DNA of 64,000 nt from Gammaproteobacteria bacterium. Its GTDB lineage: Bacteria > Pseudomonadota > Gammaproteobacteria > S012-40. Position 1 is the stretch's first letter. Each line of letters begins with the position of its first letter. Made by a program: the position numbers and the translations under genes. Under the pieces are notes generated by a model. The model was not told where the DNA came from and did no database searches. It saw only the letters and a list, made by a program, of their open reading frames with translations. The stretch spans positions 302,182-366,181 of the forward strand of contig JAOUMY010000004.1 in assembly GCA_029881255.1 (NCBI GenBank), written 5' to 3'. This document shows, one piece after another, positions 1 to 8,879 of this stretch.

Positions 1-1351
1 AATTACTTCCTGTGCCAATACCATCTGCTGAACTCGAGAGTATTGTTTTTTCGCCATCGCTTATTGCAACGCCTACCAATTTATTTGAATCAGACACTAA
101 AAGCGAACTCGCATCCCCAGACATCACCATATCAGCTGGGTTACTAAAACCACCGGTCAGCTCAACACGGTCCCCGATCACAGTAGTTTCTGTAGCAGAT
201 AACAGAACCTCTACAATTGTTGCACTCGATCCACTTCCACTCAGAACGAACAGTCTATTGCTGTCGGCGTCATGAGCGAGTGCACGTGGCGAAATTGTTG
301 GACCAGTTCCTACTGAGCCACTAGAGAGAACAGTCCGATCTCCACTCGTTAGGTCGACTGCGATGATATGTCCTGAGTAATAGCCGGCAACCAGCAATCG
401 AGTATTTGAAGAATCGACAACCATGTCATAGATCGAACCAAAATGTGTTCCTGCACCAACAGACGGGGAGGACAAAATTCTACGTTCCCCTGTGCGAACA
501 TTAACTTCCGCAATGCCATTTCCGTTGTCATCGGCTATATATGCCTTTTGAGATTCTGGGTCGTAAGCGATACGTTTTGCATAATTGCTGATATTCGGTC
601 CGGCCTGAGATTCAGATGACACAATTTCGCCATCGCCGGTTCCCAGGTCGATGCTTTTTAAGTCGCCTTCGTTAGTATCAACAAATATTATTCGGCCTGT
701 GGCTTCCTCACGCACCATTGCACCTATGCGACCCACATAAATACTTTCGTTGTTGCTATAGGAATAAATCTTTTCCCCAAAACCGGTTGTTGGATCGATA
801 GAGTACATGCCACGCAGTGAAGAATCCGCCACCAGCGCTCGGGAACTACCTGGTAAGTACGAAATATCCAATACGTTTTTGAGTAAAACGCCTTTATTTA
901 TAACCGTAACTGTTTCGCTCGTAATACCTTTGGTACCATTTGCGTTGGTTATTTCCACCTTTAGGGTGTTTTCTCCGAGGGTCAGCGGTACTTCTGCCAC
1001 CCAGTTTTGGAAACTGTTGTCGCTTTGTGCTTCAGACGCATTGACCTTAATGGCAGTAATCTGGCTACTTTTCTCACTTATGCCTGAGACGCGTAAGACA
1101 TTGGTGGCGACTATGGCATTATTGTAGGGGAAGGTTATGACCGCCGGAGAAGTAGTTAAGCGTCTGACTGATCCAGATCCGGAAAAGCCACTACTACCAC
1201 TACTACTATTCCCGCCACTGCCACCACCGACGGTTGAGCTTGTTCCAGGACTTGTCGTATCCGATACATCAACTGTTGTGGCTTTACCACAAGCTAATAG
1301 CAGCACGGAAATTAGACTGGTTAAAATTAATGATGCGAAAGTATTCTTCAC
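1..1351 (-). CDS. Beta-propeller-like lipoprotein (3' end outside window)
   Basis: This reading frame stays open from a GTG at 1351 to the window edge. The start is supported by a GAGGAG ribosome site just upstream. The product opens with a lysine-containing signal peptide ending in a lipobox (SVLLLAC, Cys at about residue 21), then a Ser/Gly-rich linker (about residues 35-60), an Ig-like segment resembling bacterial surface domains (about 65-140), and repeated segments of the type 'IDP/VDL-T-SGD' with spaced Val-Asp strands. These suggest a YVTN/NHL-like beta-propeller. It is probably outer-membrane anchored; no catalytic residues or substrate could be recognised. It reads towards the left edge and appears transcribed alone. 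The C-terminus is missing, so its length is unknown. Confidence 0.8.
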   Translation of the reverse strand, partial: MKNTFASLILTSLISVLLLACGKATTVDVSDTTSPGTSSTVGGGSGGNSSSGSSGFSGSGSVRRLTTSPAVITFPYNNAIVATNVLRVSGISEKSSQITAIKVNASEAQSDNSFQNWVAEVPLTLGENTLKVEITNANGTKGITSETVTVINKGVLLKNVLDISYLPGSSRALVADSSLRGMYSIDPTTGFGEKIYSYSNNESIYVGRIGAMVREEATGRIIFVDTNEGDLKSIDLGTGDGEIVSSESQAGPNISNYAKRIAYDPESQKAYIADDNGNGIAEVNVRTGERRILSSPSVGAGTHFGSIYDMVVDSSNTRLLVAGYYSGHIIAVDLTSGDRTVLSSGSVGTGPTISPRALAHDADSNRLFVLSGSGSSATIVEVLLSATETTVIGDRVELTGGFSNPADMVMSGDASSLLVSDSNKLVGVAISDGEKTILSSSADGIGTGSN

Positions 1352-1862
1352 AACCCACTCCTCTATAACTAGGCTTTTTTAGAATTATATAATTGACATG
1401 CCAAATGGAATGTCAACAACGTGGGAATACAACAGGATTCTACGAAACCAACCCCCCCCCAATGCAAGAGCAGCTAACCATAACTCCCGCCCAGAATTTG
1501 GTCAACAACTTCTCATAGACAACATTAATATATGCTCCTATTAGTGCGGCTAGTATGAATTAAACAGATCCGTTCCCGCTTGAAGTGTCGCCAAACCAAG
1601 ACGCTAAGACACTTCGCAAAGTAGGTTCAAATAGCGCCATAAAACCATCACCGTAAATTTAAACAACGAAACACCCAATAGTGGGGCAAAACACCCAATC
1701 CAACGCTTGTCAAAACGTCTGAACGAAAGACCTAAACACCATCCGCTTGTTTTCTTACAGAATGTCTATTGAGAAAAGTAATTGGCACAAAACATGTGTA
1801 TGCATTGCTGCCTGCATATTGGATTCAGGCCTTCGAAAAAAAGTAAGTTTGAATTGGAGAAA
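1352..1862. other. Intergenic region with a C9 tract
   Basis: About 510 bp separate two divergent genes and should hold both promoters. I saw no convincing ORF. A run of nine cytosines lies at 1452-1460 (nine G on the strand of the leftward lipoprotein, about 100 bp before its start). Short repeats of ACACCCAAT occur near 1670 and 1690. No known riboswitch or operator was recognised. Confidence 0.5.
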
Positions 1863-2225
1863 ATGATGAGAAAAATTATTACTGCTTGTTCAGCTCTTGT
1901 ATTCCTGACTGCTATGTCAACTGCGCATGCAGCAATGACAGAAGTTTGTGACACCGCTTTGTCGATGACAAAAAACTATACTAACGCTGTTGAGATAACT
2001 GGGCGACAGGCCGATCGTGATCGCGCTACTTTGTTAGGCAAAATTGACGATGCAAGGTTGAAGATGTTGTTAGACAAACCGGAAGACGCATGGCAGAAGC
2101 TGGAAGATTATAAAACTAAGGTCGCAAGCATGGTGGAAAGTCTAAAACCGAGTTTGAGTCAGACGGATGCTGAGTCTCTAACAACTGCAGCAATTGAAAG
2201 TCAGATGGTATGCACTGGAATGTAG
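1863..2225 (+). CDS. Small secreted helical protein, unknown function
   Basis: The product is about 120 residues with a clear Sec signal peptide (MMRKIITACSALVFL... cleaved after AHA, about residue 24). The mature part is charged and mostly helical, with one cysteine near its start and one near its end, which could form a disulphide in the periplasm. A longer frame upstream (from 1782) is less likely because GGAG at 1856-1859 sits just before the ATG pair at 1863/1866; 1866 gives the better spacing. I do not recognise the family. It stands alone, downstream of a long intergenic region and 210 bp before the metal-uptake genes. Confidence 0.75.
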   Translation: MMRKIITACSALVFLTAMSTAHAAMTEVCDTALSMTKNYTNAVEITGRQADRDRATLLGKIDDARLKMLLDKPEDAWQKLEDYKTKVASMVESLKPSLSQTDAESLTTAAIESQMVCTGM

Positions 2226-2277
2226 TGTTAATGGTCGAAAGTATCTCGTTTAGCCTTATATATAAAGACTAAGAATT

Positions 2278-2313
2278 GCGCCTTTCCTGATCCGAGTCGG
2301 ACACGGGAGGCGC
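2278..2313 (+). terminator. Stem-loop after the small secreted protein
   Basis: GCGCCT (2278-2283) can pair with AGGCGC (2308-2313), extended inward by C/G and G-U pairs. It lies 50 bp after the stop codon. No T-run follows, so an intrinsic terminator is only a weak call. Confidence 0.3.
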
Positions 2314-2438
2314 TGTCTTACCATCCGGCAATCCACTCGCGAAGATCCATAAAAGTCCTGATAATCAGCGATATATCCACAGCTCACAGGTAGGAGTTTT
2401 TAGTTTTCGGCGAACAAAACTTCGGCTATGATGCCCGA

Positions 2439-2726
2439 ATGAAATATGCCTCTCGCATTCTGCCGATTCTGTTGCTAACGCTATGTTTTGCTGGCTATCT
2501 GTTGCATCAGACCCAACACCAAATTGACCCTGGCACTGTTGATGAGAGCACCAATTGCGAGTTTTGTCTCACCGGACATGGCCCTACAGCGCTGACTTCC
2601 TCGTCCGATCCGCTGGTAACAGGCGAGTTTCAAGCGTGTGATATACCAGCAGTTTCCCATCAAATATCTTTAAGTTTCAGAGGCTTTCAGTTTTCCTCCC
2701 GCGCACCACCTACGATAGGCGCGTAA
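2439..2726 (+). CDS. Small exported CxxC protein beside metal-uptake genes (DUF2946-like)
   Basis: A 95-residue protein with an N-terminal signal or anchor segment (KYASRILPILLLTLCFAGYLL) followed by a short soluble part carrying C-E-F-C and a nearby His (CLTGHG). This resembles the small periplasmic DUF2946-type proteins, which have an H/CxxC pattern and often sit next to metal transport genes; the match is by eye and weak outside the motif. It is the first gene of a rightward series ending with a ZnuA-like binding protein and permease, so a metal-related role, perhaps capture or sensing in the periplasm, is inferred. No Zur-type palindrome was seen upstream. Confidence 0.6.
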   Translation: MKYASRILPILLLTLCFAGYLLHQTQHQIDPGTVDESTNCEFCLTGHGPTALTSSSDPLVTGEFQACDIPAVSHQISLSFRGFQFSSRAPPTIGA

Positions 2727-2832
2727 TCAGTCCTTATAGTCTTAGTGTTTTTGCTCGTCGGCATCGGTACAGATACCGCAGGCTACATGTTAAGACCCGT
2801 TCTAGTCGGTATTTAGATTCGTAGGTAAGCAT

Positions 2833-4068
2833 ATGTTGTCAGATAGAAAATCCTTTAATTCAGGGCTTGTTCTGTTGTTATCTGTCAGTCTTTCGTTTGG
2901 CGCCCAGGCGTCTGGTGAAGGTCTGCAAATAGGCCTTTCGGGCACTTCTGCCGTCGGTATGGGTACGGTAGGCGATGGCACAATCGCTAAATTACAGGCC
3001 GGTGGTCATGATCCAAAACGCAACGGTTTTACCGTGCAGAACATCGAACTCTCTTTGTCTGCCGCCGTCGACCCGTATTGGGATGCACAGTCGAATATTG
3101 TGTCGCAGATTTCTCCCGATGGGGAAAGCGTTTTCGAACTGGAAGAAGCCTATTTTGTTTCGCGGGCGCTTCCGCTGGGATTACAACTCAAAGGCGGACA
3201 GTTCTATACCGAGTTCGGTCGTCACAATCCGCAACATCCTCATGTTTGGTCTTTTGTGGATCAACCTATCATCGCCAGTCGCCTGTTAGGCGGGGATGGT
3301 TTACGCAGTCAGGGTGGACGACTGTCCTGGTTAGCCCCTTTGCCCTGGATGTCAGAATTTTTCGTCGCGTTGCAAAATGCCAACGGTGAAACAACACATA
3401 GTTTTATGAGCAGCGGTGAACAGCACAACCACGGAGGGGAAATACAGGCGGAAGCTAGTTTCGCAGAGTTTGCTCTGGTCGATAGACCGGTAAAGAATGC
3501 GGGGGATCTGTTGTATTCCGTGCGTTGGCTGAACGGCTTCGATGTGGGTGAGACACTCGGTGCCAATCTTGGTTTGTCCGCATTGTATGGACCGAATAAC
3601 ACCGGCTATGAAACGGACACGCAAATCCTTGGCGCAGATGTATTCGTTAAATGGCAGGCGCAACAAAGCCATCGTGGTTTTCCTTTTGTCGCATGGCACA
3701 CAGAAATTATGCGACGGGATTATCTTGCAGGAGATGAGGGCAATACGGCACATGCAAAACTGATCGACGTGGGCATGTTCAGTCAGTTGACCTGGGGGTT
3801 TCGGCAGGGATGGGTAATGGGTCTGCGTTATGAATGGGCACAAGGTAATGAGGCCCATGCCCATGATGCGTTGGCTGAGGAAGAAATTGATCCTATGCGT
3901 GACAAGCGCCAGCGAATGTCGACGAATCTCACGTATTTCCCGAGCGAGTTTAGCAAGGTTCGACTGCAATACAATCAAGATCATGCCGATCACCTTGGCG
4001 GTGTCGCACATAGTTTTTGGTTGCAGATTGAATACACCATAGGTGCGCACATGGCGCATCAGTTTTAG
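2833..4068 (+). CDS. Outer-membrane beta-barrel protein of the metal-uptake locus
   Basis: The 411-residue product starts with a Sec signal peptide (cleavage near AQA-S, about residue 26) and continues as alternating aromatic/polar strands typical of an outer-membrane barrel, ending in a C-terminal Phe (AHMAHQF). It contains several His-rich loops (HNPQHPH, EQHNHGG, EAHAHDA) that could bind metal. AGGT precedes the ATG with good spacing. No TonB box or plug domain is visible, so a porin-like channel is more likely than a TonB-dependent receptor. It lies 9 bp upstream of the ZnuA-like gene, so both are probably co-transcribed and the barrel may pass metal to it. Confidence 0.75.
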   Translation: MLSDRKSFNSGLVLLLSVSLSFGAQASGEGLQIGLSGTSAVGMGTVGDGTIAKLQAGGHDPKRNGFTVQNIELSLSAAVDPYWDAQSNIVSQISPDGESVFELEEAYFVSRALPLGLQLKGGQFYTEFGRHNPQHPHVWSFVDQPIIASRLLGGDGLRSQGGRLSWLAPLPWMSEFFVALQNANGETTHSFMSSGEQHNHGGEIQAEASFAEFALVDRPVKNAGDLLYSVRWLNGFDVGETLGANLGLSALYGPNNTGYETDTQILGADVFVKWQAQQSHRGFPFVAWHTEIMRRDYLAGDEGNTAHAKLIDVGMFSQLTWGFRQGWVMGLRYEWAQGNEAHAHDALAEEEIDPMRDKRQRMSTNLTYFPSEFSKVRLQYNQDHADHLGGVAHSFWLQIEYTIGAHMAHQF

Positions 4069-4077
4069 GAGTTGGCT

Positions 4078-4983
4078 ATGATGCGCTTTATTCAAATAGT
4101 GATTACGACTTTGTCGCTGCTAACATCGGGCATTGTGAGTGCGCAGCTCAATGTGGTGACAACAACGCAAGACCTGGCGGCTCTGGCGCAAGCGGTGGGT
4201 GGTTCACACATCCACGCAGAGGCGTTGACTATGGGTACGCGAGACCCACACTTTGCCGAGGCAAGGCCGAGTATGATACGCGTCGTACATGGGGCTGATG
4301 TGTTAGTTGTTGTCGGCGCTGACCTGGAAATTGGATGGCTGCCAGCAGTTTTACGTTCTGCGCGCAATGCAAAGGTACAAACAGGTGGCGAAGGCTTTCT
4401 TGATTTGTCTGAGCATGTGGCGTTGTTAGGCAAGGCCTCTGGCCCAGTTGATCGAAGTCTGGGAGATGTACATGTACAGGGCAATCCCCATTACTGGCTG
4501 GACCCGCAAAATGGTTTGGTCATGGCCCGAACGATTGCCGACAAACTCATTGAAATGGATAAAACTCATCGCGTAGATTACGAAGCAAATTTTGCCAGTT
4601 TCGAAAAGACTTTACAGACAAAAATAAAACAGTGGCATGACGCGCTTTCGATTCTAAAAGGCAAGAAGATTATTGTGTATCACAATTCTCTTTTGTATCT
4701 GGCCAAAACCTTTGGCTTTGAGATCGTCGCCGAGATCGAACCAAAACCGGGCATATCGCCAAGTGCCGCTCATTTGGCCAAGTTGGTGTCGACAATTAAA
4801 AGCCAGGATATCGATTTATTACTCATGGAACCATATTACGAAAGACGTTCCGCAGAATTTCTACAACGAAATACCGGTATACAGGTGTACGTCATACCGC
4901 AATCAGTAGGATCGACCAGTAAAGTCACTAACTATATTGAACTCTTCGACGAAATTGTGTTTGCTTTACGCGGAGTCAAGTAA
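4078..4983 (+). CDS. ZnuA-like metal ABC transporter substrate-binding protein
   Basis: This is a cluster A-I periplasmic metal-binding protein (ZnuA/TroA family). It has a signal peptide cleaved near VSA-Q (residue 22) and the expected ligand positions: His58 (DPHFAE), His138 (GNPHYWLDP), His202 (VYHNS) and Glu251 (MEPYY). The His/Asp-rich loop of many zinc binders is absent, so zinc versus manganese cannot be settled. The ATG at 4078 was chosen because AGGAG (4067-4071) lies six bases upstream; a TTG at 4072 is possible. Its stop overlaps the permease start (TAATG), indicating translational coupling. The usual ATPase gene does not follow. Confidence 0.9.
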   Translation: MMRFIQIVITTLSLLTSGIVSAQLNVVTTTQDLAALAQAVGGSHIHAEALTMGTRDPHFAEARPSMIRVVHGADVLVVVGADLEIGWLPAVLRSARNAKVQTGGEGFLDLSEHVALLGKASGPVDRSLGDVHVQGNPHYWLDPQNGLVMARTIADKLIEMDKTHRVDYEANFASFEKTLQTKIKQWHDALSILKGKKIIVYHNSLLYLAKTFGFEIVAEIEPKPGISPSAAHLAKLVSTIKSQDIDLLLMEPYYERRSAEFLQRNTGIQVYVIPQSVGSTSKVTNYIELFDEIVFALRGVK

Positions 4984-5801
4984 TGGAATATTGGCTGCTA
5001 TTACCCGCGTTTACCATGATGGCGCTTATGGCGCTCACACATTCCTATCTGGGCATACACATACTCGCTCGGGGCATTATTTTTGCCGATCTTGCCCTGG
5101 CGCAAATCGCGGCCCTGGGAGCCAGTATCGCTTTTTTAATGGGCGAGGACGCTCACGGAAGCTCGGCTGGGTTTTATGCGTTTGCCGCTACTTTTGTCGC
5201 CGCGGCGCTCTTTTCTCAGCTTCGTCGTATTGAAGACAACACGACACGAGAAGTAGCAATAGGTGTCGCCTACGTTGTTTCGACAGCACTCTCTGTGGTG
5301 ATACTTAGTCGTTCCTCGCAGGGAATGGAGGAACTCAAATCTATCTTCAATGGCAATATATTGTGGGTGAGTTGGGACGATATCGGTGTAGTTGCGGCGA
5401 CATATGCGCTGGTCAGCATAATACATATCGTTTATCGACGCGCTTTTTCTCAACTGTCCTTCGGTGACGCATCGCGGAAGCCTAATTATCTGTGGGAGTT
5501 TTTCTTCTTTCTTTCATTCGCCGTCGTAATCACTGTTGCGGTGCGTATCGCTGGTGTGTTGCTGGTGTTTGCTTTCCTGATTATTCCGGCGTTCAGCGCG
5601 TCATTGGTTAAGCCAAACTACCGAACTCGCTTATGGATAGCTTTTCTAATGGGACTCGCAGGCGCGCTTATGGGACTCTATGTTGCGTTTGTCTTGGATT
5701 TGCCCGTAGGTGCAACCGTGGTTTCCCTATTGGGATTGTTGCCATTGCTGGCACTTGTGCTGCGTATCTTTATACGGGGAAACAACGTACACCGGCAATA
5801 A
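4983..5801 (+). CDS. ABC-3 family metal transporter permease (ZnuB/TroC-like)
   Basis: A 272-residue integral membrane protein with about eight hydrophobic helices and the ABC-3 family layout: HSYLGIHILARGIIFADLAL near the start, the cytoplasmic DNTTREVAIGVAYV segment, and the VRIAGVLLVFAFLIIPA helix near residue 185. In this family the permease forms a dimer that takes zinc or manganese from the periplasmic binding protein, driven by a separate ATPase. It overlaps the binding-protein gene by one base. No ZnuC-like ATPase is encoded before the terminator or on either side within this window, so it must be supplied from elsewhere if the system works. Confidence 0.9.
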   Translation: MEYWLLLPAFTMMALMALTHSYLGIHILARGIIFADLALAQIAALGASIAFLMGEDAHGSSAGFYAFAATFVAAALFSQLRRIEDNTTREVAIGVAYVVSTALSVVILSRSSQGMEELKSIFNGNILWVSWDDIGVVAATYALVSIIHIVYRRAFSQLSFGDASRKPNYLWEFFFFLSFAVVITVAVRIAGVLLVFAFLIIPAFSASLVKPNYRTRLWIAFLMGLAGALMGLYVAFVLDLPVGATVVSLLGLLPLLALVLRIFIRGNNVHRQ

Positions 5802-5806
5802 AAAAA

Positions 5807-5831
5807 GCCGACCACCATTTCGATGGTCGGC
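5807..5831 (-). terminator. Rho-independent terminator of the SoxB-like gene
   Basis: GCCGACCA (5807-5814) pairs with TGGTCGGC (5824-5831). On the minus strand the hairpin is followed by a run of six T (A-run at 5801-5806 on plus). It sits 25 bp after the minus-strand stop at 5856. On the plus strand the hairpin could also stop transcripts from the permease gene, although T-residues there are few. Confidence 0.85.
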
Positions 5832-5855
5832 TTCATTCCAGAGGCTCTCTCGGAA

Positions 5856-8252
5856 TTATTGATTAGGACAAACTGTTGGTGCTGCTTCGACTACGCCAGT
5901 AGTAGGATTCAGCGCTGGAATGGTACCACACAGTGGCTGCATTACAGGGAATCCAAACACGTCACGACCTGGCAGGCTTGCACCATCAACCAAGGTAATG
6001 CGGTTTTGAACTGGATTGGCCGGACCATTTGCCGCCAAATACTTCTCGATTACAGTAACCAACTCGATTGCTTTACCTGCAACCTTTGGACGGTTGTCGG
6101 CTTCACGTAAGATGTTGCCATCCGCATCGTAAAGCAGAACTGGCTTGCCACTGGCATCCAGAGCAGGTGTGCCGTCGTCGTTTACGTTAACTGGCAAAAT
6201 GTAAGGTGCTTCAGCGCTATTGTCGTCGTTCGACAAACCAGCTGGATTACAGTTTGGACAGTTATTCAATTTCAACGGGCTGCGCTCATACCAGTAACCA
6301 GCAACAGAAAGTGCAGGTAACTGGTTTTGTTTGCTAGCAGTACCAGACTTAAAGTTCCAAGGTAATTTACCGGCTGGAACTGGATCTGTTTGCAGTGCGT
6401 ATGTTGTCAAAGGTGCTGGAAGATTTGCACCCCAGTTTGCCATCCACGCGCCATTTGTTCCATTGGTGATTTGCGTTACCGCTTTATCCGTACAGCCAGC
6501 TTGTTCAGCGGCTGGTAGACGGTCACAAGGAACGGCTACAGTCAGTTCACGCGCACGTGAATCAACGTTAGCAGTACGGTAGTGGTATGGGTCGAACTTC
6601 ACGCTGAAGTTGTCAGCACTGTAAGCAAACAACCAACCACCGGCCCAACCGTTGTTGTTCTTAGGCGCGGCTTCAACCAGTGTGCTACCTGGGTCCGAGC
6701 TAAAGACGGCTTGTGAAGAGTTGTCTACCTGGTTACGCAACTGACCAACGTGAATACGGCTGGCCTTACCGATGCGTGCACCGATGGGAATGAAGTGATA
6801 CAAGTCGTTACGAGTAATCGGACCTGGTTTTACATGTGTTCCATAACGGAAACCACGTACGGTTGCCAGGTCAGACTGCGCCCACCAGCGAATCGCATCA
6901 GCGATGAAGTCATGCGATGTACCTTCAAGTACGGCAGGCATGTTTTCATCGGAATAGTTGCTACGGTGTAGACCGACTTCAGTTGAACCTACAACTTCGT
7001 CGAGTGAACCGGTCAAGCAAGTACCGCTGAATGTGTTGTAGTATGGGCTGCTTTCGTTACAAGGAATGGTGCTGTCGAAGCCCTTGGTGAAGATGTAGCG
7101 CACGTTCTTAACTTTGCGAGCAACGTCTTCGTTTTCCTCGATACCGTCATGAATGCGGTGACCACGGAAAGAAGAGTCAACGACTTTCTTGTTACGAATC
7201 GTCAGCTTCAGCTCGCCCAACATGGTGCCGTCCTGACCTTCTTCAATCAACAAGGTTTCAGCAGTGCCGCTCTTGTTCTTGATACGGATAGGCTCACGAG
7301 TTTCTTCGTGCATATCTGAGTTCAGGATAACGTCGATGTGGTTAGCGCCATCAAGTGCCGCAGAAGTGCGCACCATCTGGATGTTTACGCCGACTTCGAT
7401 CTCGGTGATCAATACCAGCAAATCAACATTGTGGCCGTTTGGATCGCGTAGGATCGGTGTATAGTATTCCACTTCTTTTTGACAGTCAGTGAATTCAATA
7501 CCGTCGACTACCCAGCTACCAACCACTTGAGGACCACGGCGTGTAGTACAGCCGATGATACCGACTTTTACACCGTCTACGTCTTTAACAGAGTATGCAG
7601 GTAAAATGCGTGTACCGTTATTCAAATACCAGTTTGACCAATCATCATATTGGGCAACGGTGTGTACGCGAGGCAGTGTGGCTGGAATCAGACCAGAGGT
7701 GAAGTTTGCGCTGGTTGCGCCTATGATGTTGCCATTGCTATCGACGTCGGTAATGGTATTGTAAAGGTTACTCGCCAAAGCACCCCAGCGATTGCCCTTG
7801 CCGTCTTTACCGGTTCCGTTGCCAAAGAATTCTTTGAAACGATCTGGTCCGTATACAAATTCCCAGTTTCCAGCAGCAAAGGCTTGTACGTTAAACATGT
7901 CGACCACGTCGACGAGTGCCTTACCGCGGGTGTAAAGTGCTTCACCAGAACCTTGTGTGGTGTCGCCAGTATTGATCAACAGTGTGCGTGAATTATTTTC
8001 ACGAATACGTTTGATCTTGGTATACATACGTGCCAGACCACCTTCCATACGGCCATCACCATCGCTACGCAGGTTAGGGCGTGGTGTGGTATGTCCATGA
8101 AGGTCGCCCATATGGATCAAGGTGATTTCCTTGCTATAAGTGCTATAGCTGCTCTCATGGTCGTCATCACTGGCGGCGACGTATGCAGATGGCAGAATAC
8201 TACCAAGCACCATTGCCATCGCGACAACAATCGGTTTTCGTATAAAACTCAT
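5856..8252 (-). CDS. SoxB-like / 5'-nucleotidase family metallophosphoesterase, exported
   Basis: The 798-residue product has a signal peptide (cleavage near VAA-S, residue 28) and a calcineurin-like metallophosphoesterase domain: D50-L-H52-G-H54, a GDTTQGSG segment with Asp97, and GNWEF at 128-132, which resembles the HWEF segment of SoxB rather than the GNHE of ordinary 5'-nucleotidases. The GHxH-type motif appears as NSDMHEET near residue 342. A 5'-nucleotidase C-terminal-like half follows (about 430-600), and then a long low-similarity tail with a CPNC pair. SoxB hydrolyses sulfate from SoxYZ in thiosulfate oxidation, but no other sox genes are here and SoxB is shorter, so the substrate remains open. 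Start chosen at the ATG preceded by AGGAG; an upstream in-frame extension looks untranslated. Confidence 0.8.
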   Translation of the reverse strand: MSFIRKPIVVAMAMVLGSILPSAYVAASDDDHESSYSTYSKEITLIHMGDLHGHTTPRPNLRSDGDGRMEGGLARMYTKIKRIRENNSRTLLINTGDTTQGSGEALYTRGKALVDVVDMFNVQAFAAGNWEFVYGPDRFKEFFGNGTGKDGKGNRWGALASNLYNTITDVDSNGNIIGATSANFTSGLIPATLPRVHTVAQYDDWSNWYLNNGTRILPAYSVKDVDGVKVGIIGCTTRRGPQVVGSWVVDGIEFTDCQKEVEYYTPILRDPNGHNVDLLVLITEIEVGVNIQMVRTSAALDGANHIDVILNSDMHEETREPIRIKNKSGTAETLLIEEGQDGTMLGELKLTIRNKKVVDSSFRGHRIHDGIEENEDVARKVKNVRYIFTKGFDSTIPCNESSPYYNTFSGTCLTGSLDEVVGSTEVGLHRSNYSDENMPAVLEGTSHDFIADAIRWWAQSDLATVRGFRYGTHVKPGPITRNDLYHFIPIGARIGKASRIHVGQLRNQVDNSSQAVFSSDPGSTLVEAAPKNNNGWAGGWLFAYSADNFSVKFDPYHYRTANVDSRARELTVAVPCDRLPAAEQAGCTDKAVTQITNGTNGAWMANWGANLPAPLTTYALQTDPVPAGKLPWNFKSGTASKQNQLPALSVAGYWYERSPLKLNNCPNCNPAGLSNDDNSAEAPYILPVNVNDDGTPALDASGKPVLLYDADGNILREADNRPKVAGKAIELVTVIEKYLAANGPANPVQNRITLVDGASLPGRDVFGFPVMQPLCGTIPALNPTTGVVEAAPTVCPNQ

Positions 8253-8281
8253 ACGTAATACTCCTGATGTTTCCCTAGTCA

Positions 8282-8365
8282 GTCGGATATGTCTAAAAGA
8301 AAAGCAATACACACTTGGGTGGCAACCGTTACTTGTTATGCTTTTCTTGTCGGATACGTTCTAAA
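8282..8365. repeat. Nested direct and inverted repeats in the SoxB-like gene leader
   Basis: An imperfect direct repeat, GTCGGATATGTCTAAA (8282-8297) and GTCGGATACGTTCTAAA (8349-8365), flanks a perfect 10-bp inverted repeat, AAGAAAAGCA (8297-8306) and TGCTTTTCTT (8339-8348). The set lies 30-115 bp upstream of the minus-strand start at 8252, suitable for an operator or a leader structure. No known binding motif was recognised. Confidence 0.5.
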
Positions 8366-8381
8366 CTGCCTTTTGGCAGTT
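8364..8381. other. Short perfect hairpin
   Basis: AACTGCC-TTTT-GGCAGTT is a perfect 7-bp stem with a four-base loop, overlapping the end of the nested repeats upstream of the SoxB-like gene. It may belong to the same regulatory region. The surrounding 8253-8879 (over 600 bp) shows no convincing ORF and should contain the divergent promoters of the SoxB-like and diguanylate cyclase genes. Confidence 0.4.
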
Positions 8382-8879
8382 CCGGGAAATGCTAGATCAA
8401 AATTCTGATTTTGTCCGCAAGTTCCACCCGCTTTTCCGATGAATTCTTTTTGTTACAACGATCTTATTTTTGGATGGGTAGTCCAGAATGCAACAAAAAA
8501 GTATTAAATATGAAGAGTTAATCCGGGTTGAAAACAGGTATAAATACCCTTGAAAGACTCGGGCGTATCCTGTGACGCCTTCGTGTAAGATAGGGGTGAC
8601 TTAAGGAAGACAGTAAATGTGGACGTCATAAGTCGGAGATTTTTTATTTATTCTATTATATTAATATCATCTGTCACCTTTTTAGGCGATTGCTCTCGCT
8701 TTTTCCTTGGGCTTACGATGCTCCTCCACATAACGATTTTCCCCGAAGTCAGGTCCAGGTTGACACGCGACCGACAACTTTAATTTTAGTTAGAAAAACC
8801 TGGAATATTTGGGAACAAAAATACTCGCAGCGAATCAATATGTAATGCGAGTTATTTGAATGGGACAAAGGGAATTCGA

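Noticed and set aside
1600..1760. Possible riboswitch or small RNA before the small secreted protein
   Set aside because: Short repeats only; no recognisable conserved core or stable multi-stem structure.
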